The notes beneath the pieces are model-generated. The model searched no databases, was not told where the DNA came from, and saw nothing but the letters and a program-made list of their open reading frames with translations. Position numbers and translations under genes: made by a program. A stretch of 64,000 bases of DNA from Rhizophagus irregularis (taxonomy: Eukaryota; Glomeromycota; Glomeromycetes; Glomerales; Glomeraceae). Positions 24,130-35,026 of the stretch are shown one piece after another. The stretch lies in NCBI RefSeq assembly GCF_026210795.1, contig NC_089443.1, positions 3,720,001 through 3,784,000 of the forward strand, written 5' to 3'. The number at the start of each line of letters is the position of its first letter. Positions within the stretch are counted from its first letter, which is position 1.

Positions 24130-25215
24130 TCCCCTTTCTGCATAAACATTCTACACAAACCCACACTCCTAACCCATACTCTCAACTCACATACTGTACC
24201 TAAAGGAAGACGCAAAGAAAGGGACCTAAGAGAAGGCCTAATAAAGAGAAGATCTTGACAGAGAGAAGATAAACCTAAAAAAAAGATGATGAAAAAAAAG
24301 AAGTTAAACACCACCAGATAATAAATATAAAGTATAAACATCAAAAAAAAAAATTCACATTTTTAATATTTAATACGCACTCTTTTTCAAAAACTCCTTT
24401 AAGAAAATTTTTCATTCTACCAGTGAATAGCAGTGATTGTAAATCTCTGCATTTACCTATTTGAGAAAGAAAAAATTATTAATAGTGTGCTAAATTTTTA
24501 TTTAATGATAAAGAAGACATAGCCAATTCCTTTTCCAGAATTAGCAGACTTTATCAATAGTAAAGAAGACAGCTAATTCCTCCTTTTAAAATTAGCAGAC
24601 TTTACTAATAACAAAGTAGGATTTTATCTGCTTGAGTTGGTTATCAAATGAACAAGAGAAATAAAAAAAAAGAAGAAAAAAAAAGAAGAAAAAAAGGGAA
24701 TAAAAAAATAAAAATAAAAATAAAAGAAAAAAGAAAAAAGCAGGTAATTTCAAGGAATTACCCACTTTGCTCACCCTTACCCAACCCAAACAAACAAATC
24801 CAGTACCCTCCTAAGTAAAATTTGTGAACTCCCCGACTCAATGAGTTATCCGTTCTAATTTTGACTTAGAAAGTTACCCACTTTGCAAATAAAAAAATAC
24901 ACACCTCTTTTAAAGTTTCTTAAGTCTCTAGAAAATCAGTAATGCTTCGTCCAGAGAACTTTCATCTGTTGTCCAGTGTTTCATACAATGATAAGAGGTC
25001 AGATAACAAATACAAAGTATAAACATCAAAAAAAAAAAAAATTTCACGTTTTTAATACTTGATACACACTCTTTTTCAAGAACTTCTCTAAGAAAATATG
25101 TGCACCTCCACTCTCCTGTCAAGGTTTTCTCTTTATTAGGTCTTCTCTTAGATCCCTATTTTTACGTCTTCCTTTAGGTATGTGGGTTGGAAGTGTGGGC
25201 TGGGAGTTTGGCGTA
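24130..25215. repeat. Composite repeat with inverted arms and direct repeats
   Basis: Outer arms (about 24135-24275, minus, and 25125-25212, plus) are inverted copies sharing TCTTTATTAGG, TTCTCTTAG, ACGTCTTCCTTTAGGTA and a GTGTGGG-rich end. Inside them lies a direct repeat of about 95 bases (24315-24411 and 25000-25097, with AAGTATAAACATCAAAAA and CACTCTTTTTCAA). Between the direct repeats sits repeat R1 copy B. The arm sequence recurs at 41733-41860. Layout suggests nested insertion or terminal repeats of an unknown element. Frames inside are low-complexity and unconvincing. Confidence 0.55.
24451..24910. repeat. Dispersed repeat R1, copy B
   Basis: Same-orientation copy of 7358-7830, with one GTGAACTCCCCGACTCAAT block instead of two. 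It also has a local duplication of the TAGCAGACTTTA segment (about 24544-24606). Confidence 0.65.
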
Positions 25216-25479
25216 ATAAAAGAATATGAATATATAAGTAGCAAAATACGTCAAACTTGAATAATGACCATATTCCTAGAAAATTATACACAAGAAATAA
25301 CCGGTGGTGTTAAATATATGGTCAAATATCAAGCTAATAGCCATTAATTTTTCATCAACAACGATAAAAGATAATTTTACCGAAAAAGGTTTGAGAAATT
25401 TCGTCATAAATGTAGCTTAAACCCTTATACTGCAAAGAAACAATGAGCTAGATACAAATGATGATGCGATCGCATCTTT

Positions 25480-26000
25480 CACTCTGATCAATTACTAATC
25501 CAAATTTTATCACAAAAGGTTATTACAAAAATAACTCTTCCTCTAAACTAGCCATCCGTTCTCTATGGTCTGCTCATATGTAGGTAGTGGTGCGTCTGGT
25601 ACAAACTCGTAGAAATCTGAAGACCTTATTTGCATTACAGCAAAAATTAACAGAAGGCTTCGCACCCTGTGTTATCACCTGAGGCAATAAATGATAATTT
25701 CCCTCATCTTTTATCGCTGAAGTTTTTAAATTGACTCGTCATCTCCAACCGTTGAATTATTACTGATTTGAACTACGTGATCACGAGTTGATAAATGAAG
25801 TTTTGGTTTTTGTTATTTGCTGTTAAAGAACCAGGTTTATAAGTTGGGGGCTTCGAAATTTCTTTTTCAGATTTCTCAACAGCAGGCTCTTGTTCTTTGC
25901 TCTTGTTCTTTTTCAGTTTGTGATTGCTGTGAAGATGGGGGTGGTGGGGATGGAACTCGTGTAGTAGTGTTTTTTCCGGAGTACTATTATTTTCAACATG
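25480..26000 (-). pseudogene. Possible decayed protein-coding sequence
   Basis: On the minus strand several broken open stretches read like real protein. They are a proline- and glutamine-rich piece (VPSPPPPSSQQSQ, near 25915-25960), a charged piece (EKSEKEISKPPTYKPGSL, about 25820-25880), and two further pieces with LLPQVITQGAKPS and FVPDAPLPTYEQT (about 25580-25690). Frameshifts and stops separate them. The family is not recognised. Composition is less AT-rich than the surroundings, which is the main support. Confidence 0.3.
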
Positions 26001-26215
26001 ATTTATAAATAACGAATACTTTTTTGTATATTAAAATATTTTTTTATTGAAACTACGTTTGATAAACCTGTCCTTTATTGTAAACAACTATCAAATTACC
26101 CCAAGAATGTCCTTTAGACGATTCCTTATGTCATGGCATTTGGGTGAATTGGATGAAGTTGGTGTGAAGTTGGGTAAAAAAATTATAAAGTTAAATTTTC
26201 GTAAAGAGTTTTTCG

Positions 26216-26216
<1 letters not shown>

Positions 26217-26250
<34 letters not shown>
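26217..26250. repeat. (TA)n microsatellite
   Basis: About 34 bases of uninterrupted TA repeat, ending in ACAGTATATAA. Confidence 0.9.
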
Positions 26251-26253
<3 letters not shown>

Positions 26254-27420
26254 TATATAAATTAAAATTTATTTCATAAAATTTTTTCGTAGAAATAAAT
26301 TTTTTCGTATTGAAATTGAAAAGGATATTTAAGACCTTTTTATATATTTTTTTGTTGTACAAACTTTTTATAAACTATGAACAATAAACACACGAAAACG
26401 TGAAAAATATCAGTTTTCGCGTCTATTAAATAAATTAACTCAGATAGTCTATATAGTCTCCAGCTTCCCACGGTTTACACGGACTTATTATGATTATATT
26501 GATAAATATTATGTAATAACATTATTTCTATTTATTTTATTGAATAAGTAAGAGTATATAAAAAGTATAATTAAGCTGTAAACTTATAAAGATTAATTTT
26601 AGTTTATATTAAAAAGTTGACCATGAGTCAAATATATATCATCGGAGAAAATTTTCCTGCTTTTCAACTCCATATAGTACTTAACCCACTTATCATATTT
26701 TTAGTATCGATATTGACATGTGACGATTATAGCTGAGAAAGATTATGAATCTCAGATTTAAACAGACTATAATTTAGACCAACATTAAAGTATTATTATC
26801 CCAAAAATTTATACTAATTTACTTATTCTTAATATATATATAAAGTTGAGGGAGAAATTGCACATAAATTAAGCGAAATTTAATCAGGAGATAAAATTAT
26901 TCTCTTAGATATTCATAATATTTTTTTATATTTTTAACTTATCATTATCCTTTTAGATGTTCGAGATACGCTTTTGGTTGCGTACAAAACAGGGTGTTTG
27001 ATGATAGGAGATAAGTCAAGTTTGAGCATAAAGGCAAGAACTATGATGCAGCAAAGTTACATTTATGTATAAGTTACGATTTAATAATGACTTATATATA
27101 TAATAAATACTGATGTATAATATATTGTAGCTTTTGGAAAGTAGCATGAATTTGCTGATAATTCAGCGCGTTTTACCATAAAATAAAAATATAAAATATA
27201 TAGATTAGCAAACTTATAATAAGGGACATACCATAGTTATAGTTATTCCAGATATAAGACCAGTAGAACAGTTATAAATTAGTAAAAATGCGATAAATAA
27301 ATTTGTATATAATATAATTATTTTTCCTTAATGTATCAAATATCAGATGAAACGTTCATCGAGTATCACGTGATATAATATTTAAAAAAAAAAAGATCTG
27401 CTTTTTTTTTTAATCGGGGA
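26251..27420. other. Intergenic region upstream of cassette array
   Basis: No gene seen. Near its right end a TATCACGTGATATAAT motif (27364-27379) with TTTAAA could be a promoter for the plus-strand cassettes that follow. Confidence 0.35.
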
Positions 27421-27458
27421 CTTTATTTTCTTAAGTTTCGCTTTTTTTCTGTTTTAAG

Positions 27459-29760
27459 TGACTCTTCAGCTTGAGCTTTCAGTAAGTCATTTATTAATTT
27501 CTTTTTTATTTTAACTTGTTTATTTTAACGAACTTTTTACTAAATGTTCGCTTTCTTTTTTTAGTCAGCTGGAGATTATTACTTTATTTTAATACTTAAG
27601 GTACAAAGTAAAAGTAGTTTATGAATAAATATTAATAAAAAAGCTAAGCCTAATAATCCTGCTAAGCCTACTAATTTTATTTATTTTATTTTAAAAATGT
27701 AGACAATGACGAGAGCCATGTTAGTTCGGGAACTGAGCCCTTACAAAAGAAACTACAACGTGCCACTATACTAGTATAAACCAAACCCTCGCAAGGATCG
27801 CACTGCCTGTTATTGAAAAAAAAAACATCAGGCATTACCTACAAAACCAAAGATTTTTTTTTATTCATATAATAATGTGATCTAATGATAAATTTATTTC
27901 AAAAAAAAAAGTAGTTTAAAATAAAAAATACAAGTAAAATTAATCTTGAGAAAAAAAAATCGGTGAGGAAGATGAAGAAAATCAGAGGGAAAGAAAATAG
28001 AAAATACAATTAAAGCTAAGCTTACTAAGGATAAGGTAATACCTGCATTGTGGGACGAAACCAAAGATTTTTTTTTTTATTCATAATAATGTGATCTAAT
28101 GATAGTTTAAAATAAAAAATACAAGTAAAATTAATCTTGAGAAAAAAAAATCGGTGAGGAAGATGAAGAAAATCAGAGGGAAAGAAACAGATACTAAGGA
28201 TAAGGTAATACCTGCATTGCAAGACGAAACCAAAGATTTTTTTTTTTATTCATATAATAATGTGATCTAATGATAAATTTATTTCAAAAAAAAGGAGTTT
28301 GAAAAAAAAATACAAGTAAAATTAATCTCGAGAAAAAAAATCGGTGAGGAAGATGAAGAAAATCAGAGGGAAAGAAAACAGAAAATACTAAGCCTACTGC
28401 TTATCCCGAAATTTTGATTTCCGAAAAAATCAGCTGGATTTCTTTGGACACGTGGGTTTCAGTACTTTTTTCTTCTCTATTTTCCTTAATTTAGCTACTT
28501 TAACGAACTGCTACTAGCAATTCTTTTTTTTCCTTTTAGCGGCTCTTGGCTCTTTAGCTTGGGATTTCGGTAAGACTTTAATTATTTTTTTTTATTATTT
28601 TTATTTTAACGGACTTTGTTAACAGTTCGTTTCTTTATCTCTTCTCTTAGGCGGCTTGCTCTTAGGCTTTTGGGACGTGGAATTTCGGTGAGTCTAATTG
28701 TTTTTTTAATTTTTTATTTCGTCTTTTAAAGAAAGATTAATAATTTCTTTTCCTTTTTTTTTTTTTATTAGATCCATGCAAGTAAAAGTGATTTGGAGCC
28801 TAAAAAAAAATCTCCGTGTAGTTAATGTGTAGTTAATTGAGAAAAATTTTCGGCAAAATACCAAAGAATAACAATGGGGTTTATGAATTAAAAATTAAGA
28901 GCCAAATAATCACTATTGGCTAAAATCCGTTTCGCCATCTCTTCAGCCTCTTTGGCTTTACGTTTTTACGTCTATTCATAGATAATAAATTAGAAGTCTT
29001 CTATACGATTGAACTTCCCTGGATTTTATAGTCACTTTGAGAACTTCACGGAGTCGTGCTCATCATCTGCACGTCAAGGATGAATTACCAATGAACTAAT
29101 TTTTGGAATTATTAGAGAAGTTGGATGGCTGATATGAGTTCAAGGGAAACTGAGGTTGAATCACATAATTTGGGATATACCATCACTGTTCTCTCTTTTA
29201 CCACTTTTAAAGAATAATTCAACAAGAAAAATGTTCTGATCTACTATCATTGATACACTGCTCTGATTGATTCAGCTTGCTGGACATCCCTAGCCAACTT
29301 AAATCTTTGGTTACCGAATTTCATTTCCTAATAAAAAAGAAACAACTTCTTTTGCCCTCAATCACTTGGTCATTAAAAGCGAAGAAGACGTTATTCAACC
29401 TTGGCAGGTTATTCAATTTTTAACTACTTATTAAAGATCTTTTATCTCTTAAGTCAAAATGTAGGAAAAAGCATTAAACGCTCATTTATCTTTTTTTATT
29501 TAGATGACTTAATTCTTCGGGTATTCGGGCGCATGAGAATTTGGTGAGAGAGGTTGAATTGGGATTTTGGTGAGTTTTTTTCTGTTTTTGATTTGTATTT
29601 TAATTAAATATACTAACAGTTTTTTTTTCGGCAGTTCTTGGAGGTTGGGTTTGGGATTTTGGTAAGTGGAAAAGTTTTTTTCTTAATTTCTTTTAACGTA
29701 ACGACCATTAATATTTATTTTTTTCTTTGTAGATGGCCGTTCTTTGGTTATTTGTCCCTT
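27459..29760 (+). other. Series of mini-exon-like cassettes (plus strand)
   Basis: Short segments are repeatedly bounded by a T-rich tract plus AG and by G|GTAAGT or GTGAGT. Candidates are 27459-27481, 28540-28569 (30 nt), 28651-28687 (37 nt), 29504-29543 or 29569, and 29635-29661 (27 nt), with an open-ended acceptor at 29733. Cassettes share GGCTC..TTGGGATTTCG-like content. The DNA between carries TTTTAACG(G/A)ACT and TAACAG, possible branch sites. The same module, in the opposite direction, forms a more regular array at 53199-53721. Could be 5' leader exons of a non-coding or decayed gene. No protein identified. Confidence 0.45.
27847..28395. repeat. Three-copy tandem repeat (about 170-214 bp unit)
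   Basis: Units begin CCAAAGATTTTTTTT at 27847, 28061 and 28230. They share ATAATGTGATCTAATGATA, TACAAGTAAAATTAATC and TCGGTGAGGAAGATGAAG. The first unit is longer by an AAAATACAATTAAAG segment. It interrupts the cassette series and has no credible coding frame. Confidence 0.85.
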
Positions 29761-30204
29761 TTTTAAAGAAATTGCGACTTTTACAACAAATATCGTATCG
29801 GAAAGTCTCGTAACATTCAGTATCTAAATCCGAGATATAGATTGTCCGGACTGAAACGAAAGACAATGATAGGTTAATATGATATTTTTTTTTAATTGAT
29901 CTTTTTTAATGAAATCATTGTTAACATTTTGTTATTTTCTTCTTTTTTCAGATAGTTGAATGTGCAGTATATACTATCGCTTTATTTAGTCTTTTGACTT
30001 TAATTACTAGAACTTTATTATTTATAATACGCCATATTAGCTTTATTAAAGCCTATAAATTTAATACCGATTTTGCTAAAAGCAAAGAAACAAAATTTTT
30101 ATTTTTTGGATTTATCCAATTATTATAATAATTATTTATTACACATCTTTACTGTAAAAAAAAATATTTTATTTATGAATAATATGTTGTATATGTTGTG
30201 AAAA

Positions 30205-30268
30205 TTTTCCTAATACTAAATCTTAACCATAACCCTAAATCATAATCCTAAATCCTGACCCTAATCAA
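30205..30268. repeat. Degenerate telomere-like CCCTAA repeat
   Basis: A run of imperfect CCTAAT, CCTAAA, ACCCTAA and CTAAATC hexamers. It may be an old interstitial telomeric tract just downstream of P450 copy 7. Too degenerate to be sure. Confidence 0.35.
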
Positions 30269-30340
30269 TAATACCATTTACGCCATGAAAATATATATAT
30301 ATAAAAAAAAATCAGTAAAAAATTTAAACTGGTAATTTTG

Positions 30341-32323
30341 TTAAGATTCAACAACAGAAACATCTAATCCGAGGTATGGATCAGGTTTAGTTACAGGGAT
30401 AATTCTTTTTCTAATGTGAAATCCTTCAATCGGTTTAAAAACAAAATTTCTAATTAACATACATAACAATATTTTGATCTTAGTTAAAGCTAATTTATTG
30501 CCTATACAACTTCTTGGACCATTAAGGAAAGGTAAATAAATTAAATTTGATGTATTTTTAGCCAAAGAAGGATCCAACCATCTTTTTGGAACGAAATTGT
30601 CGGCTGTTGAGCCCCAGATTTCAGGTAACCTATGAAGTACCGAAATCGCCATCATTATTATAGTATCCTAAATAAAAAAATTTAATTAAGTACTGAATTT
30701 TTAACAAAAAAAATATATATATATATAAAAATAAATACCTTTGGAATGTAATAATCACCAAAAACTTCATCTTTAGTATTAGTTCGCCTAGCAGATGTTG
30801 CTAGTGAAAGTAAAAAGTTACCATAAAGTTAGTAAGATGACTTTATATATTTTTTAATTATCAAATAAAGACTATACCTGGAGAAGCCAATCTTAAAGTT
30901 TCTTTAATTACGCAATTTAAATACTCCAAAGAATTAAGTTCATCAAATGTAGGATTAAATTTTGATTTATCAGGAAAAGCTTTAACTAATTCTTCACGCA
31001 ATAAGTCTTGCTCATGCAGATTTTGTGAAAGGTAATATAAAGCCCAGCAAATTGAGACACTTGTAGATTCATGTCCTGCTACTAAAAATGTTTTAATCTG
31101 AAATATTTACAAAATGAGAAAAATGATTAATAAATAAACACTTAAATAATTTATAAGTAATCTTTTTCGATTACCTGATATTTTAATTCTTCTTTGGATA
31201 TTTTTTCTTCAATAGGCAATGTTCTATTGGTATTAATTATTATGGACAACAAATCGTTTTTCTTTAATTCTCCATTTTCAGCTTCCTTACATCTTTCTTC
31301 AACCAGTTTCTTTGATTCACGATCAATAATTGAACATTCTTTTCTGAATTTTTTATTTACTTCCAAGGGAAGTTTTCTAACGAATGGTGCATAGTTTGAT
31401 ATAATATTGATTGCGTTAACTGGAGAACACATAAGAGAATCATAAGCTTCAGCCAATTCGTTTGGAGATTTTAACGAATTAAATTCGCAATTGAATCCTA
31501 AAAAAAAAATATTACGATTATTTTATCATAAAATGCGTATTAGAATGTGAAATATCAATATGAAAACAAATAAAGCAAATTATTTTATTTTTTTCTCTCA
31601 CCTACTAAGCCAATAATATCTAAAGTAGCTTCTGATATATAGGGTGTAAGATTAATATTAGATTCCCCTCGGTTTATTTTATCTTCAATTAAACCTTTTA
31701 ATGTCATAACTATAGGAATAGATCTCGGAACCATTTCCTAAATAAATTAAATGTATTGTATTAGCTTAAAAAATCAAAGGTTAAATTTTTTTAAATATAA
31801 TTAATTAATTACTTTGATTTTACTATGAGTGAAAGCTGGATTTATCATTTTTCTCTGTCTTTTATGGTCATCACCTTCTGCGTATATAAGACCTCTACCG
31901 GCAACTGCAATAGAATCAGCCAATAAACCAGGAGGTTTAATAAAATCATAAGCACGAGTTACTGAGATATCTTGAATAATTTTTGGATCGGCGACAAAAA
32001 CAATTGGTTCATTAAATATTCCATGGACTTTTATAATATTTCCATATTTTTTTATCCATCTAAGTTGTGGTTCACCAGACTATATTAAAAAAAAAAGAAA
32101 ATATATTAAGCGAATAGTTAAAATAGGTTAAGGTTAAAAATAAGAAATAAATTACCTCTTCCTTCATAAATGTTTTAATGTTTCCGAAAAATGGATTTTC
32201 GGATGGTGGACCAGGAATTTTTCTCAAAGGAGAAATATAATTTGGCCAAATATATATTTTATAAGTAATCCATCCTATAATTCCTAACACGAGAAAACCA
32301 ACTAAAGAAATTGAATCAATCAT
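30341..32323 (-). CDS. Cytochrome P450, seven exons (array copy 7)
   Basis: Exons 32323-32156, 32079-31813, 31737-31602, 31497-31175, 31097-30878, 30800-30739 and 30667-30341 encode 500 residues. Exon 4 is four codons shorter than in copies 1 and 3-6. The I helix reads AGHEST (305-310). Exon 5 begins IKT where others have IMT, and its helix is less conserved (LSQNLHEQD). KETLR is kept. The PERF-like motif is FVPKRW, with Val for Asp. The haem loop FLNGPRSCIG has Cys 446. All introns use GT. The frame is intact, but several departures at usually conserved positions hint at relaxed constraint or a changed substrate. Confidence 0.92.
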
Positions 32324-33551
32324 TTTCTTATTTTTTTTAAAAAATAATATACGAGAGATAAAAAATAATCGCGAAACTAAGGGTTTACGCTTTTATTAAT
32401 ATATAAAATACGTCGTACAATTGAATCATTTCTTTGCCCACAATCTAGTTCTTTGACTAGTTAAAAAGAAAGTTTAAACTTTATTATTTAGAATTCTAAA
32501 GTACAGTAAAGTACCACATTCCAATAAAAGGATAATTGGGAATAAAAGAGATTTTTTTTTAAGCCAATCTACTCATTTTTAGTCGTTTGTTTTTAATATA
32601 ACGCGAGCTACGCCTTTATTTGTTTAGAGAATTTCATTCTCAACCCAAATATAAATCACATAAGGCACCAAAAAAATTTTTCATGAAACATAACAAGGTT
32701 TAGGCTCAATAATGTATAATAATATGTGTATCCATCTTATGTATCATCTTATTGTACTTACTGTACTGAATCTAAATTAAGCAAAAATCGATTATCATTT
32801 GGTAAATATTTGTGTTGTGTTCAATAGTATTGGCATTATTACCGTCGAACAGGCGCTCTCCTGCATTTTTTTTTAGAAAAAAAAATTTATTAGTCGGTAA
32901 GACATTTATATATTTTATCCATTAATTGTCATTCATTAGAATGTCGATTATTTTGATTGGCTAATTAAAAGATATTGAATTCTTATAAGGCCAGATGCGT
33001 CTTAAGCTAAGTAAGTAAGTAAAACACAAACATCAAAACCGGTTCAATACTGGTTCAGTCAATTCAATTCGAGTTCCCCTTTTCATATTACAGTGGACAA
33101 ACAAATGAGACATTGGAGACTGAAATGTGAAAATTTTTTTTCCGTGTGAAATTTATAGCTTACTCTCTTAAAATTGTATCATTTAATGTTATTATGTGGA
33201 ACGGTATAATGATTTTTCGGGTTCATTATGAAATCTAGAAAAAATCCTGAAGCTCAATATTCAAGACACATTAATCTGCAATATTATGATAATCATAATT
33301 GTTTTAAAAAGTATAAAAAGAATTAAAAAATATTGTTGCGATAAAAACTAAAAAATATTAATTTATACAAAATTTTACTTGTGCAATAAGAACAAATCAT
33401 ATTATTGCGAAATAATAATAATGAGTGTCGGAGTCTCGAAATTTTGAGTTTATAACGGGATTTTGATCGTCAGGATTTATTATTAGATATACAGTATTAC
33501 CTATAGGATCATGCCGATCATGCTGATTTATTTGACCGATATTTTCATTAT
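32324..33551. other. Intergenic region upstream of P450 copy 7
   Basis: No supported gene or element. A duplicated TAAGTAAGTAAG word lies near 33009. Confidence 0.4.
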
Positions 33552-33640
33552 CGTACAATATTGAATATCAATAGTTTATTTGCGTACAATATTGAATATC
33601 GATAGTTTATTTGCGTACAATATCGAATATTAGGTATCCG
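33552..33640. repeat. 31-bp tandem repeat, about three copies
   Basis: Units start CGTACAATATTGAATATC at 33552, 33583 and 33614, with AATAGTTTATTTG between. Each unit carries a partly palindromic GATATTC/GAATATC core. Confidence 0.8.
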
Positions 33641-33790
33641 ATCAAAATCTAATAAAATAATTTGTTGCAATAGTTGCAATATGTAATATTTAGTTTAAAT
33701 GTGGTAAATTTTATAATTTGTTCTATAATTGCCCTGTCGGTCTTGTGTCAGTCGCTCAAATGATTTTCGAGATTTCGTACCAGTTTATTT
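33640..33790 (+). repeat. Dispersed repeat R3, copy A
   Basis: It includes AATAATTTGTTGCAATAG, ATGTAATATTTAGTTTAAAT and AATGATTTTCGAGATTTCG. The reverse complement of the same series is at 49385-49535, so this is a dispersed family in opposite orientation. Confidence 0.6.
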
Positions 33791-33797
33791 GAATATA

Positions 33798-33875
33798 GAT
33801 ATTGTACGGTGGTATTATATTGGTTAACGTCACTTCTTGACGTTAACCAATATAAATACAATACCGTACAATATC
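33798..33875. repeat. Long perfect-looking hairpin
   Basis: Arms of about 36 bases (GATATTGTACGGT..TTGGTTAACGTCA and its complement) are separated by only CTTC. Pairing is broken only by a few small bulges. Could be a minimal foldback element or an RNA hairpin. Confidence 0.7.
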
Positions 33876-34337
33876 CATAAATTATTGATATTACAGGCGA
33901 CGTTGGGGTGTTCTGTCAACATAGCTTCACAAAACTATATCAAGTCCTATAGTAAAATTTACTATAGAATTTTAATCCGTATTAAACTATGTAGTACTAT
34001 AGTTTAAGAAATCTCTCACTAAATAGGTGCATTTATTATACTCAAATAACAACTTATTATTCTCGTTTCAAATTTCATGAAGGTGTTCCAAATATCTTTT
34101 TTATAAAATATCTTGCTTTTTTTAAAAATAAAAAAGAATCCATTTTTATAATAAAAATTGATACCTTTGAGCATAGCTTCATAGGGAAAAAATTTTTTCT
34201 TCAAGATTTTTACAAAAAACGAGGTATTTCAAGTTTCTTAAAGTTATCATGTAGTTGATTAAACTTTTAGTATTACATAAATGTTAATAGTTTGTGAGTT
34301 ATTTAAGTTTTAAAATTTCGAAAAATTTAATAGGAAA

Positions 34338-34754
34338 ATGCCTCGAATTTCGAAACAAGCCCAACATTTAAAAAAAGCTCGTAAATAGAAGCTCAGAAGC
34401 TAGAGGCAAAGAAATATGAAAAATTAAATAATATGGATGAACCAAAACTTATAACTACTTTAGAGTTTAAGACTAAATACAGTCAAATCTTTATATAACG
34501 ATATGTCGGGACATATATGAAGTTTTAGGAAATATCATTATTTCAAAGTTACACCGATAATTTATATCGGTATATCGAATATGAGGTTAGACTGTAATAC
34601 TGAATCAGAAATATCATTGGGAAAAGAAAATAGGCGACGAATGGATTTAATTTCTTCAGTTCAGCAATTATCTGATAAAGAAATTTCAGCTGTAAACCCA
34701 GATTTCGGAAATAAACCGGTTTCAAAATTTAAAATGATCAAAAAAAACCAATAG
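34338..34754 (+). pseudogene. N-terminal remnant of a transposon protein
   Basis: The frame opens ATG with MPRISKQAQHLKKARK, then a stop and a one-base frame change. It continues with EAQKLEAKKYEKLNNMDE and LEFKTK up to the nested MITE. Beyond the MITE an open stretch resumes with ESEISLGKENRRRMD and ends NPDFGNKP..KKNQ-stop. A basic, lysine-rich start is common in DNA-transposon proteins, but I do not recognise a catalytic domain. It is probably the 5' end of the parent element's gene left after internal deletion. Confidence 0.55.
34480..34594. mobile_element. TA-flanked MITE (CAGTCAAA ends), nested
   Basis: 115 bases, starting CAGTCAAATCTTTATATAAC and ending with GAGGTTAGACTG. TA lies on both sides (34478-34479 and 34595-34596). 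The ends resemble pogo/Tc1-type MITEs. A longer member is at 56469-56653. It is inserted in the coding remnant of the surrounding element, so it arrived later. Confidence 0.8.
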
Positions 34755-35026
34755 TAAATTTTACTATATATGTTGACAGAACACCCCAAAGCGACGTGGC
34801 GACGTGTGATTTTTAGCCATTAATTAAAACTTGCTGTTTACAATAGTTTTACACAAATTTAAATTTGAGTCAATTATATTAGTTGTTAGCTATCTATATT
34901 GACGTATTATGGAATACTTCGATCAAAACATGATTTATTTTAAAAGATTTATGGCATATTTTAAGTCTCAAATTAATTAAACTAATTTATAATGAATGGA
35001 AAAATATTATATAAATTTCTGAAATA

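Larger units (their letters stand above)
33903..34789. mobile_element. DNA transposon derivative with GGGGTGTTCTGTC ends
   Basis: The terminal inverted repeats TTGGGGTGTTCTGTCAACAT (33903) and complement (ending 34789) are perfect over about 20 bases. Flanking (A)GGCGACG on the left and (A)AGCGACG on the right look like a 7-8 base target duplication, which suggests a hAT-like element. The inner ends also share TAGTAAAATTTACTAT. At 887 bases it is too short to be autonomous. It contains a broken coding remnant and a second, TA-flanked MITE nested inside. Confidence 0.75.

Noticed and set aside
24042-24344. 100-residue minus-strand frame with a hydrophobic start
   Set aside because: Overlaps the outer arm of the composite repeat, low-complexity at the N-terminus, and the arm copies at 25.1 and 41.7 kb do not keep the frame.
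27847-28395. Long terminal repeats of a retrotransposon
   Set aside because: The copies are adjacent, three in number and of unequal length, with no primer-binding site or polyprotein frame. A tandem duplication explains them.
30205-30268. True chromosome end
   Set aside because: The CCCTAA-like units are too degenerate and genes continue on both sides.
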